A stretch of 64,000 nt of DNA from Exiguobacterium indicum HHS 31. Lineage in GTDB: Bacteria; Bacillota; Bacilli; Exiguobacteriales; Exiguobacteriaceae. Positions within the stretch are counted from its first letter, which is position 1; each line of letters begins with the position of its first letter. Made by a program: the position numbers and the translations under genes. Below the pieces are notes generated by a model. That model had not been told where the DNA came from and did no database searches. It was given only the letters and a program-made list of their open reading frames with translations. Of this stretch, positions 43,102 to 51,229 are shown piece after piece. The DNA is taken from positions 1 through 64,000 of the forward strand of contig NZ_MPSZ01000002.1 in NCBI RefSeq assembly GCF_001939065.1, read 5' to 3'.

Positions 43102-43986
43102 TCACCGCTCTGCAAACAGCGGATGTTCCGCCGCGTCGTACGAGGCACTGCGTTGCGACACATCGTGCGTCTCTTCAAAGATTGATTCGAAGAACCGACT
43201 CGCTGGTTGTGCGAGCAATCGGTAATATTGTTCGAACAAGAGCGCCGCGTGATGTCCGCTCCAAGCATCTGGTAACAGTTCTTGCGGTAATCCAGGATCC
43301 GTGAATAGAAACTTCCGGTATTCATGTACGAGCATCGTCCGTTCGACGAAACACTGTTCATCCGTCATTTCTCCGAGTTGGAGCTGACTCTGATGGACGA
43401 TGTATTGCCGGCTGTAATCCGTAATGAACGTCTCGTAACGCTCCTGCAATTCTTCCAGCGGAAACGCACGCTCGACAAGGGATTGATCCTGCTTCGGACC
43501 GTGGTATTCACCGACGAAGAAATCGACATACTCTTCGATCTCGTACGACGCGATCAATCGTTCCGCCTCTTTTTCAAGTGGGTTCGGTGAGATCCAAACG
43601 CCGTTCGATAAGTTGCCAAACCCACTCCACGTTAGTTCTTTGCGGAGCTCATCGCGAATCTGGCGTTTATCCTCCGGAATCGTGTACATCAGCGTCCGCC
43701 ACTTCCCGTCCCAGTCGTGCGGTGTTGATCTGTAGATCCGGCGTGCGGCCTCCTCCATCCGTTCCACCCCACGTGGTGTCAATGAATAGAAGCTTTTATT
43801 TCCTTGTTTCTCGGAGACGAGCCAGCCTTGTTTAACCATTCGGGATACCGCGACCCGAACGGCCTGCTCGTTATGTCCGAACTCTTTGACGAGTCGAATT
43901 AAACTCCCGACCCAGATTTGATTGCCGTAATGGCGAATGTAATCGCCGTAAATCGTAAAGATCATCGATTGGGTGTTCGCACTCAT
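43102..43986 (-). CDS. paaX: Phenylacetic acid degradation regulator PaaX
   Basis: 294 residues from the ATG at 43986 (AGAGAG eight bases upstream); a GTG at 43995 is possible. The N-terminal winged helix, FTIYGDYIRHYGNQIWVGSL then AVRVAVSRMVKQGWL, is diagnostic of PaaX, as are the Cas2-like middle domain (KWRTLMYTIPEDKRQIRDEL) and GVWISPNP. PaaX represses paa operons and is released by phenylacetyl-CoA. It is transcribed in the same direction as the paa operon but lies at its end, after a short gap. Confidence 0.93.
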   Translation of the reverse strand: MSANTQSMIFTIYGDYIRHYGNQIWVGSLIRLVKEFGHNEQAVRVAVSRMVKQGWLVSEKQGNKSFYSLTPRGVERMEEAARRIYRSTPHDWDGKWRTLMYTIPEDKRQIRDELRKELTWSGFGNLSNGVWISPNPLEKEAERLIASYEIEEYVDFFVGEYHGPKQDQSLVERAFPLEELQERYETFITDYSRQYIVHQSQLQLGEMTDEQCFVERTMLVHEYRKFLFTDPGLPQELLPDAWSGHHAALLFEQYYRLLAQPASRFFESIFEETHDVSQRSASYDAAEHPLFAER

Positions 43987-44059
43987 GGTATTCACTCTCT
44001 CTTCAGTCGTTCATAGTGTGTATCGTTAGTATACGGGTTATTTCAAACGTCGACCATCC

Positions 44060-44827
44060 TCATCTTCCTTCAAAGCGTGGTGGTCGTTTTTCAGCGAAGG
44101 CTTGTAGCGCTTCCTGACGATCAGCCGTCGGAATGACGACTTCATAAGCTTCTGTTTCGAGCTGTAGTCCTTCTTCGAGTGAGACATCCCGCCCTTGATC
44201 AATCGCTCGCTTCGCTTGGCGCAAGGCAATCGGACCATTCTGTAACATCTGATTAGCAAACTCAAGGCACGTCGTCATCAACGCTTCCCGGGCAACAACG
44301 GCTGTCGCGAGTCCGTACCGTTCTGCTGTCATCGCATCGATTTTTTTCGCCGTGAAGATCAATTCCTTTGCCCGCGTCTCCCCAATCAGTCGTGGCAAGC
44401 GTTGTGTTCCACCAGCTCCCGGAATGATCCCGAAGCTGGTCTCCGTCAAGCCGACGAGCGCATCCTCGACGAGAAACCGGAAATCACAAGCAAGGATCCA
44501 CTCGAACCCACCGCCGAGCGCGTGACCGTTGACGCCTGCGATCGTTGGTTGTGGCAATTGCGCGATCGACGTGAAGACATTCCGGATCGCAAGGACATTA
44601 CGCCGGACTTCTTCTTCGTTTAGATGCACGCGTTCTTTTAAATCGGCACCCGCACTGAATGCTTTTCCCGTGCCTGTGAACAGGACGACCCGCGCTTCCG
44701 GGTCGACCGATAACGCATCGACCTGTTCTTGCAAGGCGACAAGCGTCGGATAATCGAGACAGTTCAAGCGTTCCGGACGATCAATCCGGACGATCGCGAT
44801 ATAACCTTCTCGTTCTAAGTGAATCAT
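44060..44827 (-). CDS. Enoyl-CoA hydratase/isomerase family protein (PaaF-like)
   Basis: 255 residues from the ATG at 44827 (GGGAGGG seven bases upstream, overlapping the thiolase stop as ATGA). Crotonase fold: AFSAGADLKE for the oxyanion hole, GHALGGGFEWILACDFRF and LTETSFGIIPGAGGTQRLP. Both hydratase glutamates appear present, so it fits PaaF (2,3-dehydroadipyl-CoA hydratase) better than the PaaG isomerase. It is the last gene of the paa operon. Confidence 0.85.
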   Translation of the reverse strand: MIHLEREGYIAIVRIDRPERLNCLDYPTLVALQEQVDALSVDPEARVVLFTGTGKAFSAGADLKERVHLNEEEVRRNVLAIRNVFTSIAQLPQPTIAGVNGHALGGGFEWILACDFRFLVEDALVGLTETSFGIIPGAGGTQRLPRLIGETRAKELIFTAKKIDAMTAERYGLATAVVAREALMTTCLEFANQMLQNGPIALRQAKRAIDQGRDVSLEEGLQLETEAYEVVIPTADRQEALQAFAEKRPPRFEGR

Positions 44828-46032
44828 ACGAGTCCCTCCCGATCGACGACGAGTGCGATCCCTTGTCCGACTCCGACACACATCGTTGCGAGACCATACG
44901 TCCGGTTCGTCCGGCGCATCTCATGCAATAATGTCGTCAAAATCCGAGCTCCACTCGCACCAAGTGGATGACCAAAAGCGATCGCACCACCGTTGACGTT
45001 GACCTTTTCGCTTGGTAAACCAAGTGCTTCGATGCAGGCGAGACTTTGAGCCGCAAAGGCTTCGTTCAACTCGATTTGATCGAGCTGTTCGACCGTCAAC
45101 CCTGCCCGCCGGAGAACTTTTTCCGTCGCGTCAATTGGTCCGATTCCCATGATGGCAGGTTCAACGCCTGCTGTCGCACTCGCCCGGTAATACCCGAGTG
45201 GCGTCAAACCGAGTTCGTTCGCTTTTTCTTCACTCATCAATAACAGTGCCGACGCACCGTCGTTGACACCAGATGCATTCCCCGCCGTCACGGTACCACT
45301 TGGGAATAACGGACGAAGTGTCGCCAGTTTCTCACGTGTCGTCTCGGGACGAGGATGTTCATCACGATCGAAGACGCTGACGTTGCCTTTCCGGTCCGTT
45401 TGTGTGACCGCAACCAGTTCGTCCGTGAAGCGCTCTGTCTCGATCGCTCGTTTTGCGCGTTGTTGGCTTTCGAACGCAAAGTCGTCCTGCGCTTCGCGTG
45501 AGATCCCATACTGACGGGCGACGTTCTCGGCTGTCTCCGGCATCGAATCCGTTCCGTATTGATCTGCTAAACGATCATTGACGAAGCGCCAACCGATCGT
45601 CGTATCGTACATCGTCTGATTGCCACGTGGGTTGGCCTGATCCGGCTTCGCGAGAACGAACGGTGCACGCGTCATACTTTCCGTCCCACCAGCGATATAG
45701 ATATCGCCTTCACCTAAGGCAATCCCTCGTGCCGCCGCGATGACAGCGTCGAGCCCTGACCCACATAAGCGATTAATCGTCGTACCAGCGACTTCGACCG
45801 GTAGACCAGCTAGTAGTCCCGACATCCGGGCGACGTTGCGATTGTCTTCTCCCGCCTGATTCGCATTACCGAAAATGACTTCCTCGATCGTCTTCGGATC
45901 GACTTGTGGATTACGCTCAAGCAACGCTTCGATGACGCGTGCTCCTAAATCATCCGGACGAACCTGACGCAAGGCGCCGTTATAGCGACCGATCGGTGTC
46001 CGAACGGCATCGATGATGGCGACCCGTTTCAT
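44824..46032 (-). CDS. paaJ: 3-oxoadipyl-CoA thiolase-type acetyl-CoA acyltransferase
   Basis: 402 residues. Thiolase motifs: nucleophile cysteine in NRLCGSGLDAV (about residue 88), GGAIAFGHPLGASGARIL with the catalytic histidine, and MCVGVGQGIA with the second cysteine. The length and KRVAIIDAVRTPIGRYNGAL start match PaaJ/PcaF. It cleaves 3-oxoadipyl-CoA, and in E. coli also the ring-opened dehydrosuberyl-CoA, to acetyl-CoA products. It overlaps paaH by four bases. Confidence 0.9.
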   Translation of the reverse strand: MKRVAIIDAVRTPIGRYNGALRQVRPDDLGARVIEALLERNPQVDPKTIEEVIFGNANQAGEDNRNVARMSGLLAGLPVEVAGTTINRLCGSGLDAVIAAARGIALGEGDIYIAGGTESMTRAPFVLAKPDQANPRGNQTMYDTTIGWRFVNDRLADQYGTDSMPETAENVARQYGISREAQDDFAFESQQRAKRAIETERFTDELVAVTQTDRKGNVSVFDRDEHPRPETTREKLATLRPLFPSGTVTAGNASGVNDGASALLLMSEEKANELGLTPLGYYRASATAGVEPAIMGIGPIDATEKVLRRAGLTVEQLDQIELNEAFAAQSLACIEALGLPSEKVNVNGGAIAFGHPLGASGARILTTLLHEMRRTNRTYGLATMCVGVGQGIALVVDREGLV

Positions 46033-46895
46033 GATGTCACCTCGCGATTCGTATAGTCATAGACGCCACGACCGGTTTTACGTCCGAGTCGGCCCGCTTT
46101 GACATACTGTTCGAGCAGTGGTGCCGGACGGTATTTTTCGCCGAGCTTCTCATGCAGATACTTTAAGTTATGGAGCCGAGTATCGAGTCCGACCAAGTCG
46201 CCGAGTTCGAATGGTCCCATCGGGTAGTTTAAGCCGAGTTTGATCGCTTTATCGATCTCTTCTGGTGTCCCGAGTCCTTCTTGTAACATGTAGAACGCTT
46301 CGTTTCCGACGAGCGCACTGATCCGCGAAGTTACGAACCCAGGAAACTCACGGATGACGACCGTTTCCTTCTGCATCTGACGCGCTACCTGTTCAAGAGC
46401 TGCAACCGTCTCATCCGATGTCTCAAGACCACGAACGAGCTCGATCAGTGGCATCAGATGGACCGGATTGAAGAAATGCATCGCCATGACCCGGTCCGCC
46501 CGGTTCGTAAAGGACGCAATTTCCGTTGGACTCATCGTCGACGTGTTCGTCGCGAAATAACAGTCCGGACGTGCATTCGCTTCTAGCGTTTCAAAGACTT
46601 GCTGTTTGATGCTAAGTTGTTCCGGTACTGCTTCAATGACCAGATCCGCTTGTTGTGCCGCCTCAGCTAGGTCGGTCGACAGATGCAGTCGATCGAACAA
46701 TCCCTCGACCTCATTCGCGGACATCTTCCCTCGCGTGATTCCTTTCTCTGCGATGCGCTCGAGTTCTCGATAGGCACTTTCGACATATTCTTCTTTAATA
46801 TCAACGAGTGTCACCTGAAATCCGCGGTGTGCTGCAACGTACGCAATGCCACGTCCCATGACACCGGATCCGACGACGACGATTTGTTCTACCAT
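46029..46895 (-). CDS. paaH: 3-hydroxyacyl-CoA dehydrogenase (PaaH type)
   Basis: 288 residues. The N-terminal Rossmann motif is VVGSGVMGRGIAYVAAHRG, then the family segments NTSTMSPTEIASF, MHFFNPVHLMPLIELV and PGFVTSRISALVGNEA. It oxidises 3-hydroxyadipyl-CoA with NAD+. It is the first gene after an internal terminator-like hairpin, and its ATG has GGGGGAATT upstream. Confidence 0.9.
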   Translation of the reverse strand: MVEQIVVVGSGVMGRGIAYVAAHRGFQVTLVDIKEEYVESAYRELERIAEKGITRGKMSANEVEGLFDRLHLSTDLAEAAQQADLVIEAVPEQLSIKQQVFETLEANARPDCYFATNTSTMSPTEIASFTNRADRVMAMHFFNPVHLMPLIELVRGLETSDETVAALEQVARQMQKETVVIREFPGFVTSRISALVGNEAFYMLQEGLGTPEEIDKAIKLGLNYPMGPFELGDLVGLDTRLHNLKYLHEKLGEKYRPAPLLEQYVKAGRLGRKTGRGVYDYTNREVTS

Positions 46896-46924
46896 CTGAA
46901 TTCCCCCTTATCCCCTGTGCTGTT

Positions 46925-46962
46925 AAAAAAAGGCTGGACTTCCCGACGGAACTCCAGCCTTC
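46925..46962 (-). terminator. Terminator-like hairpin inside the paa operon
   Basis: Minus-strand AAGGCTGGA-GTTCC / GGAA-GTCCAGCCTT stem followed by T7, between the aldehyde dehydrogenase and paaH. With only 75 bases between the genes, paaH-paaJ-hydratase depend on readthrough or a promoter inside the dehydrogenase gene. Confidence 0.8.
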
Positions 46963-46970
46963 CCTCTTGC

Positions 46971-48479
46971 TTATAGTCCGAACGGATTGAGTGGACGACT
47001 GCCGTAGTACGACAAGATACTTTTTGTTTCCGTGTACAGATCAAGCGTCTCGATACAGAGTTCTCGACCGAAGCCCGATTGTTTATAGCCACCAAACGGT
47101 GTACCCGGGAATGCAGAGAACGGACAGTTGACCATGACGATGCCGGCTTTGATTTGATTCGCGACACGTGTCGCTTTCGCGCCGTCTTTCGTCCAAACGG
47201 CTGATCCGAGTCCAAACGATGTATCGTTTGCTAGACGAACTGCTTCTTTTTCATCTTTGAACGGCATGACGACGACGACCGGTCCGAAGATTTCTTCATT
47301 GACCGCTTTCATCTCATGTGTGACGTCTGTGATAATCGTCGGTGCGTACCAGAAGCCTTTTTCGTATCCTTCTGGTGCTGAAGCATGACCTCCTGTGACG
47401 ATTGTTGCCCCGTCCGCTTTCGCTGACTGGACGTATCCATCGATGACATCGACTTGTTGTTGGTCGATGATCGCTCCAACGTGTGTTCCTTTATCGAATG
47501 GATTACCAAGGACGAGTTGTTTTGTCTTCGCGACGAACTGTTCCATGAATGCTTCGTAGATCTCTTCGTGGACATACAGGCGCGAGCGCGCTTCACACGA
47601 TTGACCGCTGTTATAGAAGATGCCGAACAACGAACCATCAACGGCTGCTGTCACGTCCGCATCTTCAAAGACGATGTTCGGTGATTTCCCACCGAGTTCG
47701 AGTGTGACTCGTTTTAGCGTCTCGGACGCACGTCCCATGATGTCTTTACCGACTGGCGTTGAGCCCGTGAAGGCGACTTTATCGACGTGAGGATGCTCGA
47801 CGAGATGGTTGCCGATCTCGCGTCCGGATCCCGGGATGACGTTAACGACACCTGCTGGTACGCCAGCCTCTAGACAAATCTCTCCGAGAATGATTGCTGT
47901 CAATGGTGTCAATGTCGCTGGTTTGACGACGACCGAGCAACCGACTGCGATTGCTGGTGCGACTTTCCAAGCTGCCATCATCAACGGATAGTTCCACGGA
48001 ATGATTTGTGCACAGACACCGACTGCTTCTTTTTCCGTGTAGTTATGGAATTGCCCCGGTACGTTATTGACGACACCACGGTGACCGACGATCGCACCCG
48101 CATAGAATTCAAAGTCTTCAATCGCTTGCGTGACTTGTCCTTGCGCCGCTGCCAGTGATTTCCCTGTATCAAGAATCTCTAGTTCGACGATTTCGTTGAA
48201 GCGGGAACGCATGATGCTCGCAATCTTATTCAAGATTTGTGCCCGACGCCCGACCGGCCACATCTTCCACTTTCCGTGATCAAACGCATCACGTGCCGCT
48301 TGAACAGCACGATCGGCGTCTTCCTTCGACGCTTTTGCGACTTCTGCGATTACTTCGCCCGTTGCCGGATTGTATGTTTTGAACGTCTCGCCTGTTGCGC
48401 CCTCGACCTGTTCGCCGTTGATGAGCAAGTGATAGACGGACCGTTTCATTTCAAGTGTTTTTTCATGTACTGTCGACAT
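46971..48479 (-). CDS. NAD-dependent aldehyde dehydrogenase
   Basis: 502 residues from the ATG at 48479, with AGGAG eight bases upstream. Catalytic glutamate in RVTLELGGKSPN, cysteine in YNSGQSCEARSRL; FTGSTPVGKDIM binds the cofactor. It resembles DhaS/BetB-like enzymes and has only the dehydrogenase domain, with no MaoC hydratase domain as in E. coli PaaZ. In the paa operon it could oxidise the ring-opened semialdehyde (PacL role) or phenylacetaldehyde to phenylacetate. The sequence does not decide between them. Confidence 0.88.
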   Translation of the reverse strand: MSTVHEKTLEMKRSVYHLLINGEQVEGATGETFKTYNPATGEVIAEVAKASKEDADRAVQAARDAFDHGKWKMWPVGRRAQILNKIASIMRSRFNEIVELEILDTGKSLAAAQGQVTQAIEDFEFYAGAIVGHRGVVNNVPGQFHNYTEKEAVGVCAQIIPWNYPLMMAAWKVAPAIAVGCSVVVKPATLTPLTAIILGEICLEAGVPAGVVNVIPGSGREIGNHLVEHPHVDKVAFTGSTPVGKDIMGRASETLKRVTLELGGKSPNIVFEDADVTAAVDGSLFGIFYNSGQSCEARSRLYVHEEIYEAFMEQFVAKTKQLVLGNPFDKGTHVGAIIDQQQVDVIDGYVQSAKADGATIVTGGHASAPEGYEKGFWYAPTIITDVTHEMKAVNEEIFGPVVVVMPFKDEKEAVRLANDTSFGLGSAVWTKDGAKATRVANQIKAGIVMVNCPFSAFPGTPFGGYKQSGFGRELCIETLDLYTETKSILSYYGSRPLNPFGL

Positions 48480-48484
48480 TGTAT

Positions 48485-49264
48485 TCACTCCTGTTCCTGT
48501 TGATTGAAAATCGGTGATCGTTTTTCGAGAAACGCTTGCATGCCTTCTGTTTGATCGGCTGTCGCGAACAAGAGATAGAAGTTACGGCGTTCGTGCTCCA
48601 TCCCATCCTGTAACGATAAATCGACGGCTTTGTTTGCCGCGTCCTTGATCAGTCGTAACGCCATACTCGGTTGATTTGATAACCGCTCTGCCATTGCCAG
48701 CACCGTCGCTTCGACATCAGCCGTCACCCGGTTGATGATACCAAGTCGTTCCGCTTCCTCTGCCTTCATCCGGTCGCCGGTGAAAAGCCACTCGAGCGCC
48801 CGCGTTCGACCGATGCATTTCGTCAAGCGCTGCGTCCCGCCTGCTCCTGGCATGACGCCGAGTCCAACTTCCGGGAATCCGAACTGTGTCTCGGGATCGG
48901 CGTAGATTAAATCACAAGCGAGTGCCAGTTCAAAACCGCCGCCAAGGACAAAACCGTGGACACCTGCGATGATCGGCTTTTTGATTCGGCTGATCCGGTC
49001 CCAGTCCGCGAACGGATCGAGGAGTTCCATCGAGATCGGTGTCGCCTCGAGCATCTCCTCGATATCGGCGCCCGCTGAGAACGATTTTCCGTTTCCGGTC
49101 AAGACGATGACCGTCACCCGTTCGTCTCGGTCGAACGTCTCCATCGCCTCGACGATTTCCCGGACCATCGTTCGGTTCAGCGCATTGTATCGTGCCGTTC
49201 GGTCGAGTCGAATCCGACCGATCCGATCAAGCATTTCCGTCTTAACGTACTGTTGTGTCGGCAT
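48485..49264 (-). CDS. Enoyl-CoA hydratase/isomerase family protein (second crotonase)
   Basis: 259 residues from the ATG at 49264, whose context (GGTGAAGATGTCC) gives a normal crotonase N-terminus; the start lies inside the EthD gene. Motifs: SFSAGADIEEM, GFVLGGGFELALACDLI and FGFPEVGLGVMPGAGGTQRL. It keeps both hydratase glutamates and lacks the GAGA/PDCGGTW pattern I recall for E. coli PaaG. Its order in the operon suggests it takes the PaaG or ring-opening hydratase role, but this is inference. Confidence 0.82.
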   Translation of the reverse strand: MPTQQYVKTEMLDRIGRIRLDRTARYNALNRTMVREIVEAMETFDRDERVTVIVLTGNGKSFSAGADIEEMLEATPISMELLDPFADWDRISRIKKPIIAGVHGFVLGGGFELALACDLIYADPETQFGFPEVGLGVMPGAGGTQRLTKCIGRTRALEWLFTGDRMKAEEAERLGIINRVTADVEATVLAMAERLSNQPSMALRLIKDAANKAVDLSLQDGMEHERRNFYLLFATADQTEGMQAFLEKRSPIFNQQEQE

Positions 49265-49565
49265 GGACATCTTCACCAATCATCAATGTGACGAGATCCC
49301 CCGCAAAGCTCATCAAGTCTTTCCCGGATGCTTTTCCTTCGAGCGAACGCATACCTGCTTGCATCGCTTCCTGACTTTCATAGACCATCTCGCACATCAA
49401 GTAGTACTTTCCGTCTCCGCCCATCGGTGAGCCGACGATTTTCGTGACATTCATTTCTTGTAGTCCTGGAATTTTTGCTGTCAATGGACCATGGACCTCA
49501 AAGTAGTGCTGATCGAATGCTTCCTTGTTTTCTGGGTGTTTGTAAAGTGCGATTAATTTTGCCAT
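49242..49565 (-). CDS. EthD family protein
   Basis: 107 residues, an EthD/ABM-like ferredoxin fold: AKLIALYKHPENKEAFDQHY at the start and FEVHGPLTAKIPGLQEM following. EthD proteins accompany oxygenase systems but their activity is unclear. Here it lies between paaD and a crotonase, overlapping the latter by 23 bases, so it belongs to the paa operon. Confidence 0.85.
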   Translation of the reverse strand: MAKLIALYKHPENKEAFDQHYFEVHGPLTAKIPGLQEMNVTKIVGSPMGGDGKYYLMCEMVYESQEAMQAGMRSLEGKASGKDLMSFAGDLVTLMIGEDVHADTTVR

Positions 49566-49580
49566 CTTGATTACCTTCCT

Positions 49581-50074
49581 TCACATGAGAGTAGAGACGG
49601 GTTTCATCGCCTCGAATGGATTTTTACACGATTTACAGTAGAGAATACTTCGACATGCTGTCGGTCCGAATAAGTTTTCCATCGTCACATACGTCGATCC
49701 ACAATACGGACAGTCAATCTCCCACTTTCCTTGCTCAAACCGAGGAGGAGCGATACCGAATTTCTTCAATCCTTGCATGCCTTGTTCCGTGATCCGGTCT
49801 GATGTCCACGGTGGATCAAACCGGAACTGGACGTCGACCTGTTCGACATTTGGAATCACCTGCAAGGCAGATTCGGTGTTTTTTTAATGATTTCAAGCGC
49901 CGGGCAACCGAGGAACGTCGGGAGAAGCGTGACGCGCACCAGGTAACCATGCTCCGTCGCTTCCGCGTCCATCGTCTCGACCATGCCAAGATCTAAAATA
50001 CTGACGCTATCAATTTCCGGATCCTTCACTCCGTTCAGGGCTTCCCGGATTGCATATTGGAGTGTCGTCGTCAT
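49581..50074 (-). pseudogene. paaD: paaD (phenylacetyl-CoA epoxidase accessory), one-base frameshift
   Basis: The two halves are in different frames. The 5-prime part (from ATG 50074, with AAAGGAGAGG upstream) encodes the MIP18/PaaD-like domain through LEIIKK; the 3-prime part encodes QVIPNVEQVDVQFRFDPPWT and the zinc ribbon CPYCGSTYVTMENLFGPTAC...CKSC typical of PaaD. The break is at a run of seven A on the minus strand (plus-strand T run about 49879-49885). One extra A would join them as LEIIKKNTESALQVIPNV and give a normal 164-residue PaaD. Possible causes are a true mutation, a sequencing error or slippage. PaaD is thought to mature the epoxidase metal site. Confidence 0.85.
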
Positions 50075-50088
50075 GCTTCCCTCTCCTT

Positions 50089-50874
50089 TCACCACGTCGC
50101 GGTCTGATCAATCAAGTAGACTTCTCCGAGTGTCGCAAGCGCGTCATTCAAATCTTCCATGTGATCGCCGTCCCGCCCGTTACGCGTCATCTGCATTTCC
50201 GGAAGTGTCACGTTCAATTCGACGAGTAACGGTGTGATCGTCTGATACCAACGATCGAGTAAAATGCCTTGCCCTTCGATCAACCGCATCTCTTCGATCA
50301 ATTGACCGTGTTCGCCATAATCGAACATGTCACCGAAGTCATAGAGGACTTTTTCTAGGGCTGCATCCATCTTCTGCCGCGCCGTCTCCGTCGATTGATA
50401 AAGCTGGGTGAACCATGTTTGCCAGTGCAGCAAATGATAGTACAACTCCATGTTGATCTTGACGGCAGCCGTAGCGAGTGGCTCATAACTGCTCGACTTC
50501 AAAGCATCAATCCGGATCTTTTTCGCGACCGTGTAGCAATAGTTCCGTACGACGGCGAATGCCCAGTCATATTCAGGCTTCTCCATGTAGTAGCCAGGTC
50601 CGTTGACACGTTCGACGAGAATCGAATTCTTTCGTTCATGCGCCAGTCGGACATGAGCTAATGCATCAGCATTTCCTTCGCCAAGTTCTTCGAGAAGTTG
50701 GTAATACATCGCCGCGTGTCCCATCGAATCTTGCGCAATCGACGACGAAGCGACGTCCTCTTCGATATGCGGTGCGAGTCCGAGCCATTCCGAACCACGA
50801 TACGCGTAAAGGAAATCATCATCCGCGAGTTGATAGAGTAAGGAAGCGAGTGCCGTCCGTTCTTGTTCCGTCAT
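50089..50874 (-). CDS. paaC: Phenylacetyl-CoA epoxidase structural subunit PaaC
   Basis: 261 residues from the ATG at 50874 (AAGGAGGCG upstream). A ferritin-like four-helix protein, with LASLLYQLADDDFLYAYRGSEW, SIAQDSMGHAAMYYQLLEEL and RVNGPGYYMEKPEYDWAFAV; it pairs with the catalytic PaaA subunit. Its stop is 14 bases before the paaD start. Confidence 0.92.
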   Translation of the reverse strand: MTEQERTALASLLYQLADDDFLYAYRGSEWLGLAPHIEEDVASSSIAQDSMGHAAMYYQLLEELGEGNADALAHVRLAHERKNSILVERVNGPGYYMEKPEYDWAFAVVRNYCYTVAKKIRIDALKSSSYEPLATAAVKINMELYYHLLHWQTWFTQLYQSTETARQKMDAALEKVLYDFGDMFDYGEHGQLIEEMRLIEGQGILLDRWYQTITPLLVELNVTLPEMQMTRNGRDGDHMEDLNDALATLGEVYLIDQTATW

Positions 50875-51215
50875 TTGGAATCGCCTCCTTGCCAAGACAT
50901 GATCTCTTTTTCATCGAGCATCTGTTGCTCGTAATGGCGCCATTTTTTCTTCAAGTAGCCGTACCCTTTCGTTGTCCGGTAGTCCTTATTATCGAGGCGT
51001 TGGAGCATCTGCTTCTCATCGGGTGATAAACCACGGATATCCTCCCGTTTGACGACCCAGATGTCGACGACCGGTTCCCGGCGCATGAAGTTTTCTTGCG
51101 CCATCAACAGTGCCATCTCCTTGTTCGGAGCGAGCAAGCTGAATTGATGGGTGAACGCCGCGTTCGGCGTCCGTTTGCTAAAGACTTCGAATTCGTGATA
51201 GAACGTCTCGTTCAT
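50871..51215 (-). CDS. paaB: Phenylacetyl-CoA epoxidase subunit PaaB
   Basis: 114 residues from the ATG at 51215 (AGGGG site, just after the paaA stop). It has FYHEFEVFSKRTPNAAFTHQ and ALLMAQENFMRREPVVDIW. Small PaaB proteins bridge or stabilise the PaaA-PaaC complex. The stop overlaps the paaC start by four bases. Confidence 0.92.
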   Translation of the reverse strand: MNETFYHEFEVFSKRTPNAAFTHQFSLLAPNKEMALLMAQENFMRREPVVDIWVVKREDIRGLSPDEKQMLQRLDNKDYRTTKGYGYLKKKWRHYEQQMLDEKEIMSWQGGDSK

Positions 51216-51229
51216 CGTGCTTTCCCCTC

